64,000 nt of DNA from Cupriavidus pauculus (GCF_002858765.1 NZ_PJRP01000022.1:54800-118799), one strand, 5' to 3'. Numbered from the stretch's first letter, positions 8,082 to 17,489 are shown. The notes: generated by a model not told the origin, from the letters alone. Numbers and translations: made by a program.

Positions 8082-8984
8082 ATGACCAACCTGCGTCGCC
8101 TCGACCTGAACCTGCTGGTCACGCTGGATGTGCTGCTGTCGGAGCACAACGTCACCCGCGCCGCGGAGCGCCTGCACTATTCGCAGCCGTCGGTCAGCGT
8201 GCATCTGGCCCGGCTGCGCGAGATCTTTGACGATCCACTGCTGTTGCCGGGGCCGCGCGGCATGCGACCCACCGCACGTGCCGAATCGCTGCGCGGGCCG
8301 TTGCGCGACGCGCTTGCCGCGCTGGAACTTGCGGTCGCGCCGGAACACCCGTTTGATCCGGCCGTGGCCACCGACACCTGGCGCATCGGGGCCACCGACT
8401 ACAGCGAGTCGACGGTGTTGCTGCCCGCGTTGGCAGGGCTGCGCCAGGCCGCGCCCGGCACCCGGGTGGCCGTGGTGGAGATGGTGCCGGCCAACCTCGT
8501 GCGGCAGGCGGAGCACGGCGACATCGATCTGGCCTTCCACACCACTGAAGGGTCTCCGGCATCGCTGCATCGCCTGCCGTTGTTCACCGAGCACTACGTG
8601 CTGGTGGGGCGCGCCGGGCATCCGCGCCTGAAGCGCAAGCCGACGCTCGCCCAGTTCTGCGCGCTGGAGCATGTGATCGTGTCGCCCGACGGCGGCGGCT
8701 TTTTCGGCGTCACCGACGAGGCGCTGGCGGCGGCGGGGCTTTCGCGTTGCGTGGCGCTGTCGGTGCCGCACTTCCTCTATGTGGCGGCCGTGGTGGCCAG
8801 CACCGATCTGGTGGCAATGCTGCCGGCGCGGCTGGTCGCCGACAACCCGGCGCTGCAGGTGATGGACGCCCCGATCGATGTCCCCGGTTACGAGATGTCG
8901 ATGCTCTGGCACGAGCGCGTGCATCGCGACCCCGCGCACCAGTGGCTGCGCCAGGCCATCGTTGCATCGTTGCCCGCCGCCTGA
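8082..8984 (+). CDS. LysR-type regulator (NodD-like group)
   Basis: A 300-residue LysR regulator. The N-terminal winged helix-turn-helix lies at residues 5-60, starting LRRLDLNLLVTLDVLL and with RAAERLHYSQPSVSVHLARLR, which resembles the NodD/NahR subgroup. The effector-binding domain follows from about residue 90. It is divergent from the quinone reductase gene, the standard arrangement for a LysR regulator that controls its neighbour in response to a small aromatic or quinone-like ligand. The effector is unknown. Confidence 0.88.
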   Translation: MTNLRRLDLNLLVTLDVLLSEHNVTRAAERLHYSQPSVSVHLARLREIFDDPLLLPGPRGMRPTARAESLRGPLRDALAALELAVAPEHPFDPAVATDTWRIGATDYSESTVLLPALAGLRQAAPGTRVAVVEMVPANLVRQAEHGDIDLAFHTTEGSPASLHRLPLFTEHYVLVGRAGHPRLKRKPTLAQFCALEHVIVSPDGGGFFGVTDEALAAAGLSRCVALSVPHFLYVAAVVASTDLVAMLPARLVADNPALQVMDAPIDVPGYEMSMLWHERVHRDPAHQWLRQAIVASLPAA

Positions 8985-8998
8985 GCGGGCACTCCGTT

Positions 8999-9451
8999 TC
9001 AGTTGCAGGCCGTGCCTGGCACGGGTTTGCCGGTGGTGGTCATCCCCTGGCAGGCATCGCCAGCCACTAGCGGGGCGTCGCCGGACTGGGCCGGTGCCAG
9101 CCGCAACTTGCCCGCAACGGTGCAGCAGCTGCGCGGCACGCTGACGTGTTGCGACTGCGGCTGACTCTGCGAAGGCGGCGACTGTTGCGGCGATGGTTGC
9201 GAAGGTTGCTGCGGTTGCGAGGAGGGCGGTGACGATTGCTGTGGCGACAGCTTAATCGTCGGCATCGACTTGTTGGCGGAGGATGTCGGCGTCGAGGCAT
9301 CGGAGCCGTCGGCGTCGGGCGCCGTGCACGTGCCCATGTTGCAGATCCGGTCACCCTTGCACTGCATGTCGTGCTGGCATCCCTGCCCCAGGGCGGGAAG
9401 GGTCCAGGCCAGGCCAATGGCCGAAAAAAGCAGAGCATTACGCAGGGACAT
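8999..9451 (-). CDS. Exported cysteine-knot / Pro-Gln-Ser-rich protein
   Basis: A 150-residue exported protein. A signal peptide (residues 1-22, ending ALG) is followed by a compact cysteine cluster, CQHDMQCKGDRICNMGTC, which resembles disulfide-rich EB-module or Dickkopf-like repeats. Next comes a low-complexity stretch dominated by Ser, Pro and Gln (about residues 60-105) and a C-terminal part with four more cysteines. The start read from 9451 has a strong GGAGGGG site. It is probably a secreted or cell-surface protein folded by disulfide bonds. No enzyme motif is seen. Confidence 0.65.
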   Translation of the reverse strand: MSLRNALLFSAIGLAWTLPALGQGCQHDMQCKGDRICNMGTCTAPDADGSDASTPTSSANKSMPTIKLSPQQSSPPSSQPQQPSQPSPQQSPPSQSQPQSQHVSVPRSCCTVAGKLRLAPAQSGDAPLVAGDACQGMTTTGKPVPGTACN

Positions 9452-9875
9452 ATCCCCTCCCACACGATAAAACGCGCGGCAACCGGCGCCATGCTTCGTG
9501 GGTACGGTACCCCGGCGCCGCATGTATTCAGCATAGGGCGACGCGTGCATGCGCCGCCATGCTCTTGTGCCCTATCCCACAGTGGCGGACCGGCCGCTGG
9601 ATACCGGCGGATACAGGACTCCAGCGAAGGGCCATTGCGGCGGGGTCCGGCAGCGAAAACGGTTTTGCTTCACAATAGCGCCCTCGCGTAGTCGGGCCGC
9701 CCTCCGGCGGTACAACGCAGTACTACGTAGCAGTATCACCCGTATCACCCGCATTTCCCGCATTACCCATTACGACGCCGCACCGGAGCACGCTGGAGCC
9801 CCCGAGGCAGGACGCAAGATCCTGCCCGCCAGTGCGCGGCGCAAAGCCATAACAAGTGTCTCGCGATCTCTCCTC
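9452..9875. other. 424-bp intergenic leader with short repeats
   Basis: No convincing gene lies here. The region separates the divergent exported-protein and MFS genes. It contains a palindrome CTACGTAG and a run of near-repeats of the form TATCACCCG / GCATTTCCC / GCATTACCC at about 9731-9770. A hairpin GGCAGGA-N7-TCCTGCC spans 9806-9826, about 50 bp before the MFS start. These could be regulatory features of the MFS leader. The frame is open throughout, but codon use and composition do not look like protein. Confidence 0.4.
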
Positions 9876-11120
9876 ATGACCGCTCCTTCCGGAAATTTCG
9901 ATAACGTCCCCGATCTCGCCCCCCAAGCCCACACCGATACGCCCCGCGACCGTGCCGCCGACCGCCGCGCGCTGCTGGCGCTTGGTGTGGGCAGCTTTGG
10001 CATTGGCACCGGCGAGTTCGTCATCATGGGCCTGCTGCCCGATGCCGCCCGCGACCTGGCCGTCAGCATCCCCGAAGCCGGACACCTGATCAGCGCCTAC
10101 GCGCTGGGCGTGGTGATCGGTGCGCCGCTGCTGGCGGTGCTGGGCGCGCGCTGGCCGCGCCGCAACCTGCTGATCGCGCTGATGGCGTTCTTTGCCATCG
10201 GCAACGTGGCCAGCGCGCTGGCGCCGAGCTACCTGTCGATGCTGGTCCTGCGGCTGCTGACCGGCTTTCCGCATGGCACTTACTTTGGCGTGGCGGCGCT
10301 GGTGGCGGCCAGCCTGGTGCCGCGCGAGCGCCGGGCCCAGGCCGTGGGCCTGGTCATGCTTGGCCTGACCGTGGCGACGCTGGTGGGCGTGCCCATCGCG
10401 GCCGGCATCGGCACATGGTTGGGGTGGCGCGCGGCGTTCATGATCGTGGGCGCCATCGGCGCGTTGACGGTGCTGCTGGTCTGGTGCTGGGTGCCGTTCG
10501 TCCCGGCCGATCGCCATGCCAGCCCGCTGCGCGAGCTGTCGGCGCTGGCACGCAAGCAGGTGTGGTTCACGCTTGGCATCGGCGCGATTGGCTTTGGCGG
10601 CATGTTCGCGGTGTTCAGCTATGTCAAGCCGACCATGCTCGAAGTGGCGCACATGCCGGCCAGCGGCATCCCCATCGTGCTGGCGCTGTTCGGTGTCGGC
10701 ATGGTGGCCGGCAACCTGGCGGGCGCCAAGCTGGCCGACCGCGCACTGATGCCAACCGTGGGCGGTGTGCTGGTGTGGTCGGCGCTGGTGCTCGGCGCGT
10801 TCGTGTTCACGGCGCACCACGCCTGGCTGGCGTCGCTGAACGTGATGCTGGTGGGCACGGCGGTGGCATTGGGCCCGCCGCTGCAGATCCGGCTGATGGA
10901 CGTGGCCGGCGACGCACAGACGCTGGCCGCCGCGCTCAATCATTCGGCCTTCAACATGGCCAACGCGCTGGGCGCCTGGCTGGGCGGCGTGACCATCGCC
11001 GCCGGCATGGGCTGGACATCCACGGGTTGGGTTGGCGCGCTGCTGGCGCTGGGTGGCCTGATGGTGTTCGCGTGGTCTCTGGCCAGTGCGCCGCGCCGTG
11101 ACGTTACCGTGACGGCTTGA
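9876..11120 (+). CDS. MFS transporter, DHA1 / AraJ-like
   Basis: A 414-residue major facilitator protein with 12 predicted membrane helices, probably a proton-coupled exporter. It has GTGEFVIMGLLP in helix 1, typical of the AraJ/YdhP arabinose- and drug-efflux group. A motif-A-like loop, LGARWPRRNLL, lies between helices 2 and 3 (about residues 88-99). The frame is open from 9549, but the upstream part is arginine- and histidine-rich and unlike a transporter, so the ATG at 9876 is used. No strong ribosome site is visible there. Its last 17 bases overlap the end of the convergent metallopeptidase gene. The substrate is unknown. Confidence 0.85.
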   Translation: MTAPSGNFDNVPDLAPQAHTDTPRDRAADRRALLALGVGSFGIGTGEFVIMGLLPDAARDLAVSIPEAGHLISAYALGVVIGAPLLAVLGARWPRRNLLIALMAFFAIGNVASALAPSYLSMLVLRLLTGFPHGTYFGVAALVAASLVPRERRAQAVGLVMLGLTVATLVGVPIAAGIGTWLGWRAAFMIVGAIGALTVLLVWCWVPFVPADRHASPLRELSALARKQVWFTLGIGAIGFGGMFAVFSYVKPTMLEVAHMPASGIPIVLALFGVGMVAGNLAGAKLADRALMPTVGGVLVWSALVLGAFVFTAHHAWLASLNVMLVGTAVALGPPLQIRLMDVAGDAQTLAAALNHSAFNMANALGAWLGGVTIAAGMGWTSTGWVGALLALGGLMVFAWSLASAPRRDVTVTA

Positions 11121-12231
11121 TGTCAGGTTCGACGGCGGACTTGCCCGTCGGCTGCGGCGCGGGGCTGGCATGCTCGTGCGCCGTGGCATCGATCACACGA
11201 TGCACGAACTCCAGCTTGGCCACCACCGCCGGCGACAGGGTGAACGGGTAGCCATCCGGCACGCCCAGGCTACGGTTCAGGCTGTTCAGTACGTAGGTCA
11301 GCGGAAACCAGCGCTGCATCAGGCTGCGGAAGCTGGCGTCCTCCACGGGCGTCTGGTCTGTCAGTGTCGGCTCGCGCGGGCTTTCCGGCTTGAGCACCAG
11401 CCCGCATGACACTGCCGTGTCAAGCGTATCCACCATATGCAGGTAGTGGGCCCAGGTTTCGGCCCAGTCCTCCCACGGATGCATCGACGCATAGGCGCTG
11501 ACAAACGACGCCTGCCAGTCGGGCGGCGCGCCTTGGTCATAGTGCCGCTGCAGCTCCGCCGCGTAGTCGGCGCTTTCGTCGCCGAACAGTTTGCGGAACG
11601 GTTCGATGCGCCGCGTGCCGGCAACTAGCCGGTTGAAGTAGAAATGTCCCACCTCATGTCGAAAGTGCCCCAGCAGCGTGCGATAGGCTTCGCCCATCTC
11701 GGTGCGGGTGCGTTCGCGGTACGCGTCATCGGCCTCGGCGATGTTGATGGTGATGCGGCCGTTGTCGTGACCGGTCATCGCCGGATCGTGCGGCCCGGTG
11801 TCCGCCAGAAAGTCGAACTGCAGGCCCGATACGGGATCGTCGTCGCGCGAGATGACCGGCAACCCCAGCGACTGCAGCGTATAGAGCAGGCGCCGCTTGG
11901 CGGATTCCAACCGGTACCAGTACAGGCGGTTCTCGGGCGCGTCGAGATTCGGAATGGTGTGGGTCAGCTTGCACGCCTCGCATAGCGTGCCGGGATCGTC
12001 CGCCGGCACCATCCAGTTGCAGACGGCTTCCATCTGATAGTTGTGGCAGCGGCGGAACATGGCGCCGTGGGCGTCGGGATGCAGGCTGCGCCAGCCGCCG
12101 GCATCGTCGCCCTCGAAGGCTGCCAGCTGCGATAGCGCGGGAACGAAGCCGAGCGTGGCCTGGCAGCGTTCGCAGGCGATGTTCTCGAAGAACACCAGGT
12201 TGTCGCAGCGATTGCAGTGGAACGTCTTCAT
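11104..12231 (-). CDS. Zinc-binding metallopeptidase with N-terminal zinc ribbons
   Basis: A 375-residue protein. Cysteine pairs near the N-terminus (Cys6/9 with 20/23, then Cys62, 71, 84 and 87) form one or two zinc ribbons. The catalytic part carries HEVGH at residues 192-196, the HExxH zincin motif, with EDWAETWAHYLH further on as a likely source of the third metal ligand. This matches the bacterial putative zinc-binding metallopeptidase family (COG4307). There is no signal peptide, so it is probably cytoplasmic. The start read from 12231 has GGGGAG upstream. The physiological substrate is unknown. Confidence 0.85.
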   Translation of the reverse strand: MKTFHCNRCDNLVFFENIACERCQATLGFVPALSQLAAFEGDDAGGWRSLHPDAHGAMFRRCHNYQMEAVCNWMVPADDPGTLCEACKLTHTIPNLDAPENRLYWYRLESAKRRLLYTLQSLGLPVISRDDDPVSGLQFDFLADTGPHDPAMTGHDNGRITINIAEADDAYRERTRTEMGEAYRTLLGHFRHEVGHFYFNRLVAGTRRIEPFRKLFGDESADYAAELQRHYDQGAPPDWQASFVSAYASMHPWEDWAETWAHYLHMVDTLDTAVSCGLVLKPESPREPTLTDQTPVEDASFRSLMQRWFPLTYVLNSLNRSLGVPDGYPFTLSPAVVAKLEFVHRVIDATAHEHASPAPQPTGKSAVEPDIKPSR

Positions 12232-12343
12232 GGCGCCGGCTCCCCTTGCCGGGCAGTCGGCGCCCGGTTGCCCTGATCCTGCGCGCAATGGGGCAGGGCG
12301 GCAACCGGTGCCTGTCCTACAGGCGCCGTGCGGCGCCGCGGGG

Positions 12344-13021
12344 TCAGAAGAACGACGAGTCGTCGTCCTGGCTGCTGTCGACGTAGTCGTCCAGCCCGTT
12401 GTCCAGGTTGCCGCCGCCGCTGTCGTCGCCGTAGAAGTTGTTCACCACGGTTTCGGAGCCCGTTGCTGGCTGCCCGCCGAAGAAGCCACCGCCGCTGCTG
12501 CCGCGATGGAACAGGTTCTCGATGCCCTGGAACAGCATGGCGCCGCCCGCCACGCCGGCAGCCGTGGTGGCGATGCTGCCGAGCGTGCCGCCTAAGCCGC
12601 CACCCAGAAAGCCTGGGCGCGCCGCCTGGGCTGGCTGTGCCGGTGCCGCCTGGTACTGGGGCGAGGGGTATTGCGGGGACTGGTACTGCGGGGACTGGTA
12701 TTGCTGCGCCGGGGCAGCCTGCGTTGCGCGGCCGGCGCTGTTGCCCCAGGCGGTGTCGTTGTCCATGAAGCCGCGCCCGCCCGGGCCATTGGCAGCCTGG
12801 GCTGCCTGCAGCTGCATCTGCAGCGACTGGATCTGCGCCTGCGCCTGTTGCAGCGCGCGATCGAGCAGCATCGACCGCTGCACCAGCAGGTAGGCGGTAT
12901 CGGGCTGGTGCGCGGCCGCATCGGCAATCATTGCCGCGGCCTGGGCGTCCTTGCTGTCCACGCGCGCCTGGGTCAGTTGGCTCAGGAAGGCTTCCAGTGC
13001 TTGCACGTCTTGGGGAGTCAT
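12344..13021 (-). CDS. DUF2076 family protein
   Basis: A 225-residue protein. The helical N-terminus MTPQDVQALEAFLSQL and the segment TAYLLVQRSMLLDRAL belong to DUF2076. A glutamine-rich coiled region (residues 65-85), a tandem SPQYQ-type repeat, a glycine-rich hydrophobic segment (GGGLGGTLGSIATTAAGVAGGAMLFQG, given here only as its two halves GGGLGGTLGS and IATTAAGVAGG) and an acidic DDD-rich tail ending SSFF follow. The glycine-rich part could insert in or lie against a membrane. The start read from 13021 has GAGGTG upstream. The role is unknown; it is divergent from the pip gene. Confidence 0.82.
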   Translation of the reverse strand: MTPQDVQALEAFLSQLTQARVDSKDAQAAAMIADAAAHQPDTAYLLVQRSMLLDRALQQAQAQIQSLQMQLQAAQAANGPGGRGFMDNDTAWGNSAGRATQAAPAQQYQSPQYQSPQYPSPQYQAAPAQPAQAARPGFLGGGLGGTLGSIATTAAGVAGGAMLFQGIENLFHRGSSGGGFFGGQPATGSETVVNNFYGDDSGGGNLDNGLDDYVDSSQDDDSSFF

Positions 13022-13152
13022 GGCTTCACCTCTTTGGGGTTCGGTTGCGGTACGGCTCAAATCTAGGGCCGCAGACTTAAACGAAACTTAAAGCCATCCG
13101 GCCACGCCGAGGCTACACTTTTGTTTCAAATGATCTCCACCCGAAACATTTC

Positions 13153-14127
13153 ATGTCCGCCCTGCGTACGCTCTATCCCGAAATCGAACCCTACGAGACC
13201 GGCACGCTCGACGTGGGCGACGGTCATGTCCTGTATTTCGAGCGCGTCGGCACGCGCGGCGCCAAGCCGGCCGTCTTCCTGCATGGCGGGCCCGGCGGCG
13301 GCATTTCGCCGGACCATCGGCGCCTGTTTGATCCGGCGCGCTACGACGTGCTGTTGTTTGACCAGCGCGGTTGCGGACAGTCCACCCCCCATGCCTCGCT
13401 GGAGGCCAATACCACCTGGCATCTGGTCGACGACATCGAAAAGCTGCGCCAGTTGATCGGCGTGGAACAATGGCTGGTGTTCGGTGGGTCTTGGGGGTCG
13501 ACGCTGGCGCTGGCCTACGCGCAGACCCACCCGGTGCGTGTCAGCGAACTGGTGCTGCGCGGGGTCTACACGGTCTCGCGGGCCGAACTCGACTGGTATT
13601 ACCAGTTCGGCGTCTCGGAGATGTTTCCCGACAAGTGGGCGCGTTTCCAGGCCCCGGTGCCTGCCGCCGAGCGGGGCAACATGATGGCGGCCTACCGCAA
13701 GCTGCTGACCGGCGACGACCGCGAGAAGCAACTGGAAGCCGCACGCGCCTGGAGCGTCTGGGAAGCCGAGACCATCACGCTGCTGCCCAATCCCGACATT
13801 GCGGCCAAGCATGACGAAGGCCACTTTGCGCTGGCCTTTGCGCGCATCGAGAACCACTACTTCACGCATCGCGGCTGGCTTGACGACGGCCAGTTGCTGC
13901 GCGATGCCCACAAGCTGGCCGGCATCCCCGGCGTGATCGTGCATGGCCGCTATGACATGCCGTGCCCCGTCCGCTACGCCTGGGCGCTGCACCAGGCATG
14001 GCCCGACGCCGACTTCCACCTGATCGAAGGCGCCGGCCACGCGTGGACGGAACCGGGCATCATGGACCGGCTCCTGGCCGCCACCGACCGCTATGCAGCG
14101 GATGTTTCCGGCAAATCGAGGAATTAA
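13153..14127 (+). CDS. pip: Proline iminopeptidase
   Basis: A 324-residue cytoplasmic serine exopeptidase that removes N-terminal proline. The family features are complete: oxyanion motif HGGPGGG (residues 44-50), FDQRGCGQS (69-77), nucleophile GGSWGS (Ser113), acid in GRYD (Asp268) and GAGH (His296). Length and motif spacing match bacterial Pip of the S33 family. The ribosome site is weak. A 7-bp direct repeat, ACTTAAA, at 13075 and 13086 lies between it and the divergent DUF2076 gene. Confidence 0.93.
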   Translation: MSALRTLYPEIEPYETGTLDVGDGHVLYFERVGTRGAKPAVFLHGGPGGGISPDHRRLFDPARYDVLLFDQRGCGQSTPHASLEANTTWHLVDDIEKLRQLIGVEQWLVFGGSWGSTLALAYAQTHPVRVSELVLRGVYTVSRAELDWYYQFGVSEMFPDKWARFQAPVPAAERGNMMAAYRKLLTGDDREKQLEAARAWSVWEAETITLLPNPDIAAKHDEGHFALAFARIENHYFTHRGWLDDGQLLRDAHKLAGIPGVIVHGRYDMPCPVRYAWALHQAWPDADFHLIEGAGHAWTEPGIMDRLLAATDRYAADVSGKSRN

Positions 14128-14259
14128 TCTATCCGCCGGAAAGCCCGTGGCGATCGAACGATCGTGCGCCTATACTGGCCCCTGTTGCGTTGCAGCAATG
14201 TCTGCAAGTCAGGCGGACATGGCTGTTGCAAGGTCCGAAGTCAGAGTCTGGAGAGCACG

Positions 14260-14466
14260 ATGGTTCCTTGCGAACTTTGCAAGAACCTGCTGGGTCGTCC
14301 TGGTTATGTTCCGCCTCATCCGCGCCTGGCGCGGTCCGGCGATGCGCTGCGCGCCGGCAAGCAGGTCTTTGTCTACACATGCCAGCATTGCCGGCAAAGA
14401 ATTGTCCTGTCCACGCACGACGACGGTGCCGATTACTGGACGGGGCACGAACCCGGCGGGACGTAG
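14260..14466 (+). CDS. Small double-CxxC zinc-ribbon-like protein
   Basis: A 68-residue protein, MVPCELCKNLLGRPGYV..., with two CxxC knuckles (CELC at residues 4-7 and CQHC near residue 42), which suggests a small zinc ribbon. The start at 14260 follows GGAGAG and is preferred over the upstream ATG at 14164, whose product would carry an unrelated prefix. It sits alone between pip and the convergent MscS-type gene. It could bind nucleic acid or act as a small redox or metal protein; nothing more can be said. Confidence 0.65.
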   Translation: MVPCELCKNLLGRPGYVPPHPRLARSGDALRAGKQVFVYTCQHCRQRIVLSTHDDGADYWTGHEPGGT

Positions 14467-14502
14467 CCCGCCAGAAGTCGCCCAATCCCACGGCCGCCGT
14501 CG

Positions 14503-16941
14503 TCAGCTGCCCAGCGCCGCCGCCATGTTTTCCACGCGCAGCGTCTGCGGTTCGGACAGCGAAATGTTGGCGGCGCGCAGCCGCTTCAGGATCTCGAACA
14601 GCAGGTCGCTCTTGGTGCCCGCGGCGATGCGCGGGCTGCCCACATAGCCCGTCACACTCAGCGTGATGCCGTTGGGCGCCAGCTGGCTGAACGTGACCGA
14701 TGGCGTGGGGATGTCCAGGATGTTCTCGTTCGCACGATAGACCTCCAGCAACAGGTCGCGCACCGCTTCGGGGTCGGTGTTGAGCGGGAAGGTAAGCTGA
14801 AGCGTGGCCACCCCCTGGGTGCTGTTGCTCATCGTCACGTTGCGCACGTTCTGCGAGATCAGCTGCGAGTTCGGCACGATCACCGTGGATCGGTCGCCAA
14901 GCTGGATCTCCGTGGCGCGCACGTTGATGCGGCGGATGTCGCCTTCCACGCCGGCCAGGCTGACCATGTCGCCCACCTTCACCGGTCGTTCGGTCAGCAG
15001 GATCAGGCCCGACACGAAGTTCTTCACGATCTCCTGCAGGCCAAAGCCGATCCCGACGGACAGCGCGCTGACGATCCACGCCAGGTTTTCCCATTTCACG
15101 CCCAGCAGCGACAGCGTCAGCAGTACCAGCAGCACATAGCCGACATTGCTGAATAGCGTGATCAGCGATGCGCGCAGGCCGGGCTCGGAACAGAGCTTGG
15201 GCAGCAGTTCGGCGTCCAGCCAGCGGCGCACCGAGCGCAGCAGCCAGATGCCCACGGTCAACGCGATGACCGCGTTGAGAATGCGGTCCGGCATGATGTT
15301 CATGCTGCGCAGCCGTTCGCCACCCAGCACCGTCAGCAGGCTGTTCAGCAGGTCTACCGGCGTGGTGCCGAAGCCGCCCGTCAGCAGGGCCAGCACCGCC
15401 AGCAACAGCAGCACGCTGGCGCCGATGCCGGACAAGACCGTCGACACCTGTTCCAGGTGCGAATCGCCCACCCCGAACAGCTGCTTGATGATGCGACCGC
15501 TGCGATGGCTGGCCGAGAACAGTGCCTCGCTGATGTCGCGCGTCAGCTGGGTCAGCAGGTACAGGCTGCACAGCACGATGTCGAACCAGACCAGTTCGTA
15601 GGTCAGGAAGCGCGCAAAGCTGATGTAGCCGATCAGCAGGGCGCCGAACGACACCACCACGATCAGCGTGACGGCCGCGTGGATCAGCCCGGCCAGCGTG
15701 GCGCGCTCTTCAGGCCGCTCGCCGGCAGCCACCAGTTCACTGCGCACGCGGTTGGCGCGCAACAGCGCAGCGCCGATGGTCAGTACCACCACCAGCGAGA
15801 CCAGGCCCCGTCCCAGCAGCGTGACCTGCACCGTGGTATCGGCCATGCGGTTGAGTTGCTCCAGCGTACCGGCGAGCAGCAGCAGGCCGGCCAGCACCGT
15901 GGGGAACGGCCGCATCGCCAGCGCTACCGGATCGGCCAGCGCGGGCAGCCGCCAGCTGGGGTGGCGCGTGCACAGCAGGGCGCGCCCCAGGCCGGCGATC
16001 AGCGCGCTGGTCATGGTCAGCTTGGCGATCTCGTTCATCAGGTCCTGCAGCGCGGGCGATATCTCGTCGCCGCCCGTGAAGGCGGCATAGACGATGCGCA
16101 CGGCCAGCGCCGTGGTGGCCACGGTGGTCAGCGCCGTGGCCAGGGCCAGGGCGCTGCGGCGCAGACGCGTTTCAGGCAGCTGGGTCAGGCAGAACCAGGC
16201 CAGCCCGCGCTCCAGCAGCCGCCGGCCCAGCGACCACACCGCCAGCGCGACGGCCAGCAGGATGATGGTCTTGCCGCGCTGCGAGGATTCCCAGGCCAGC
16301 TGGATACGCGGTCCGATGTCGTCGGTGAAATTGCCCAGCCGCTCGCGGTCTTCCTCGGACACCTTGAACAGCGGCGTCCAGAAGGTGGGGTTCAGGATAC
16401 TTTCCGAGCGCAGCGCGAGCTGGTCCTTCAGGCGGCTGCGCTGCAGCTTGCCCAGCTGGTCGCGCAGGTGGGCGATGTTGTCCTTGCTGTCGGCCGCCTG
16501 CTTCAGTTCGTCGTCGAGCTGGCCCTTGCGCGCGTTGAGTTCCGACCGCTGCCTGATGACGGCGGGGGCTTCCTTGGCGGCTTCCTTCGCCTTGCTGCCG
16601 GGGCTGGCTTCGGGCGGCAGCCCGAGCAGGTCGACCTGCGCCTGCAACTGGGCGCGCTGCGGCGTCAGCGACGCGGTGAGCTTGTCGACATCGTCGTCGA
16701 GCTGCTTCAACGCGTCGTTGAGATCGCCCAGCTTGATGTTGCCGGACGCACTGGACGCCTGCTGTTTCACGCGATCCTGCTCGGACTGCAGGCGCTTCAG
16801 TTCGGAGATGGCTTCGGCGTGCGTCAGCGTGGGAATTTGCTGCACTTCCGCCTCGGAGGCGGGTTCGGCCGCGAAACCTGCGGGCACTTGGATCAGTGCC
16901 GCGATGACAAGGCTCATGATGAGCCAGGAGATTCGGCGCAT
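14503..16941 (-). CDS. Large MscS-family mechanosensitive channel (DUF3772-type)
   Basis: An 812-residue inner-membrane protein. A signal peptide (1-24) is followed by a periplasmic coiled-coil region rich in K/Q/E (about 40-175), as in DUF3772-MscS or MscK-like proteins. About ten membrane helices lie between residues 220 and 620. The MscS pore helix and beta domain (from about 610, with VSALSVGIGFGLQEIVKNF and VKVGDMV) complete it. It should open under membrane tension to release solutes during osmotic downshock. It is divergent from the VOC gene at 17085. Confidence 0.9.
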   Translation of the reverse strand: MRRISWLIMSLVIAALIQVPAGFAAEPASEAEVQQIPTLTHAEAISELKRLQSEQDRVKQQASSASGNIKLGDLNDALKQLDDDVDKLTASLTPQRAQLQAQVDLLGLPPEASPGSKAKEAAKEAPAVIRQRSELNARKGQLDDELKQAADSKDNIAHLRDQLGKLQRSRLKDQLALRSESILNPTFWTPLFKVSEEDRERLGNFTDDIGPRIQLAWESSQRGKTIILLAVALAVWSLGRRLLERGLAWFCLTQLPETRLRRSALALATALTTVATTALAVRIVYAAFTGGDEISPALQDLMNEIAKLTMTSALIAGLGRALLCTRHPSWRLPALADPVALAMRPFPTVLAGLLLLAGTLEQLNRMADTTVQVTLLGRGLVSLVVVLTIGAALLRANRVRSELVAAGERPEERATLAGLIHAAVTLIVVVSFGALLIGYISFARFLTYELVWFDIVLCSLYLLTQLTRDISEALFSASHRSGRIIKQLFGVGDSHLEQVSTVLSGIGASVLLLLAVLALLTGGFGTTPVDLLNSLLTVLGGERLRSMNIMPDRILNAVIALTVGIWLLRSVRRWLDAELLPKLCSEPGLRASLITLFSNVGYVLLVLLTLSLLGVKWENLAWIVSALSVGIGFGLQEIVKNFVSGLILLTERPVKVGDMVSLAGVEGDIRRINVRATEIQLGDRSTVIVPNSQLISQNVRNVTMSNSTQGVATLQLTFPLNTDPEAVRDLLLEVYRANENILDIPTPSVTFSQLAPNGITLSVTGYVGSPRIAAGTKSDLLFEILKRLRAANISLSEPQTLRVENMAAALGS

Positions 16942-17084
16942 GACTTGGGGCGCGGTGGTTGACCGGCCGGGCAGTATAAAAGCCGCCTCCCGCTGGCCCG
17001 GTGTACATTACGCCTTGCACTGCACAGCTACACATGCTGTTACATAATCGCTTCTCCGAGAGACCACAAAAGGACCCCCACGCC

Positions 17085-17489
17085 ATGACGCTTGCGATCG
17101 AACGCATTGACCACATCGTGCTCAACGTAAAGGATGTGGAGGCCAGCGTGGCCTGGTATGAGCAGGTGCTGGGCATGCATCGCGAAGACTTCGAGTCGCG
17201 CACCGGCAAGCGCGTGTCGGTCAAGTTCGGCCAGCAGAAAATCAACCTGCGCCCGGTGAACGAAGACACGGTGGCGTGGTTCACCGGCGTGCACCCTACG
17301 TCGGGCAGCGACGACCTGTGCTTCATCACGAAAATGCCCCCGAAAGAGGTGATCGCCCATTTCCTGGCGCACAAGGTGGCCGTGGAAGTGGGGCCGGTGC
17401 AGCGTACCGGCGCGCTGGGGCCGATGACGTCCGTGTACTGCCGCGATCCCGACGGCAACCTGATCGAAGTGGCGAGTTATCCGGCGTAG
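17085..17489 (+). CDS. VOC superfamily (glyoxalase-like) protein
   Basis: A 134-residue protein of the vicinal oxygen chelate fold. It starts IERIDHIVLNVKDVEASVAWYEQVLGM when written in two parts, IERIDHIVLNVKD and VEASVAWYEQVLGM, and ends CRDPDGNLIEV, where the Glu is a metal ligand; the His of IDHIV is another. The pattern is that of the STM3117-like subgroup, metal-dependent enzymes of uncertain reaction. The start at 17085 has AAGGA upstream and replaces a longer frame. It is monocistronic as far as can be seen. Confidence 0.87.
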   Translation: MTLAIERIDHIVLNVKDVEASVAWYEQVLGMHREDFESRTGKRVSVKFGQQKINLRPVNEDTVAWFTGVHPTSGSDDLCFITKMPPKEVIAHFLAHKVAVEVGPVQRTGALGPMTSVYCRDPDGNLIEVASYPA

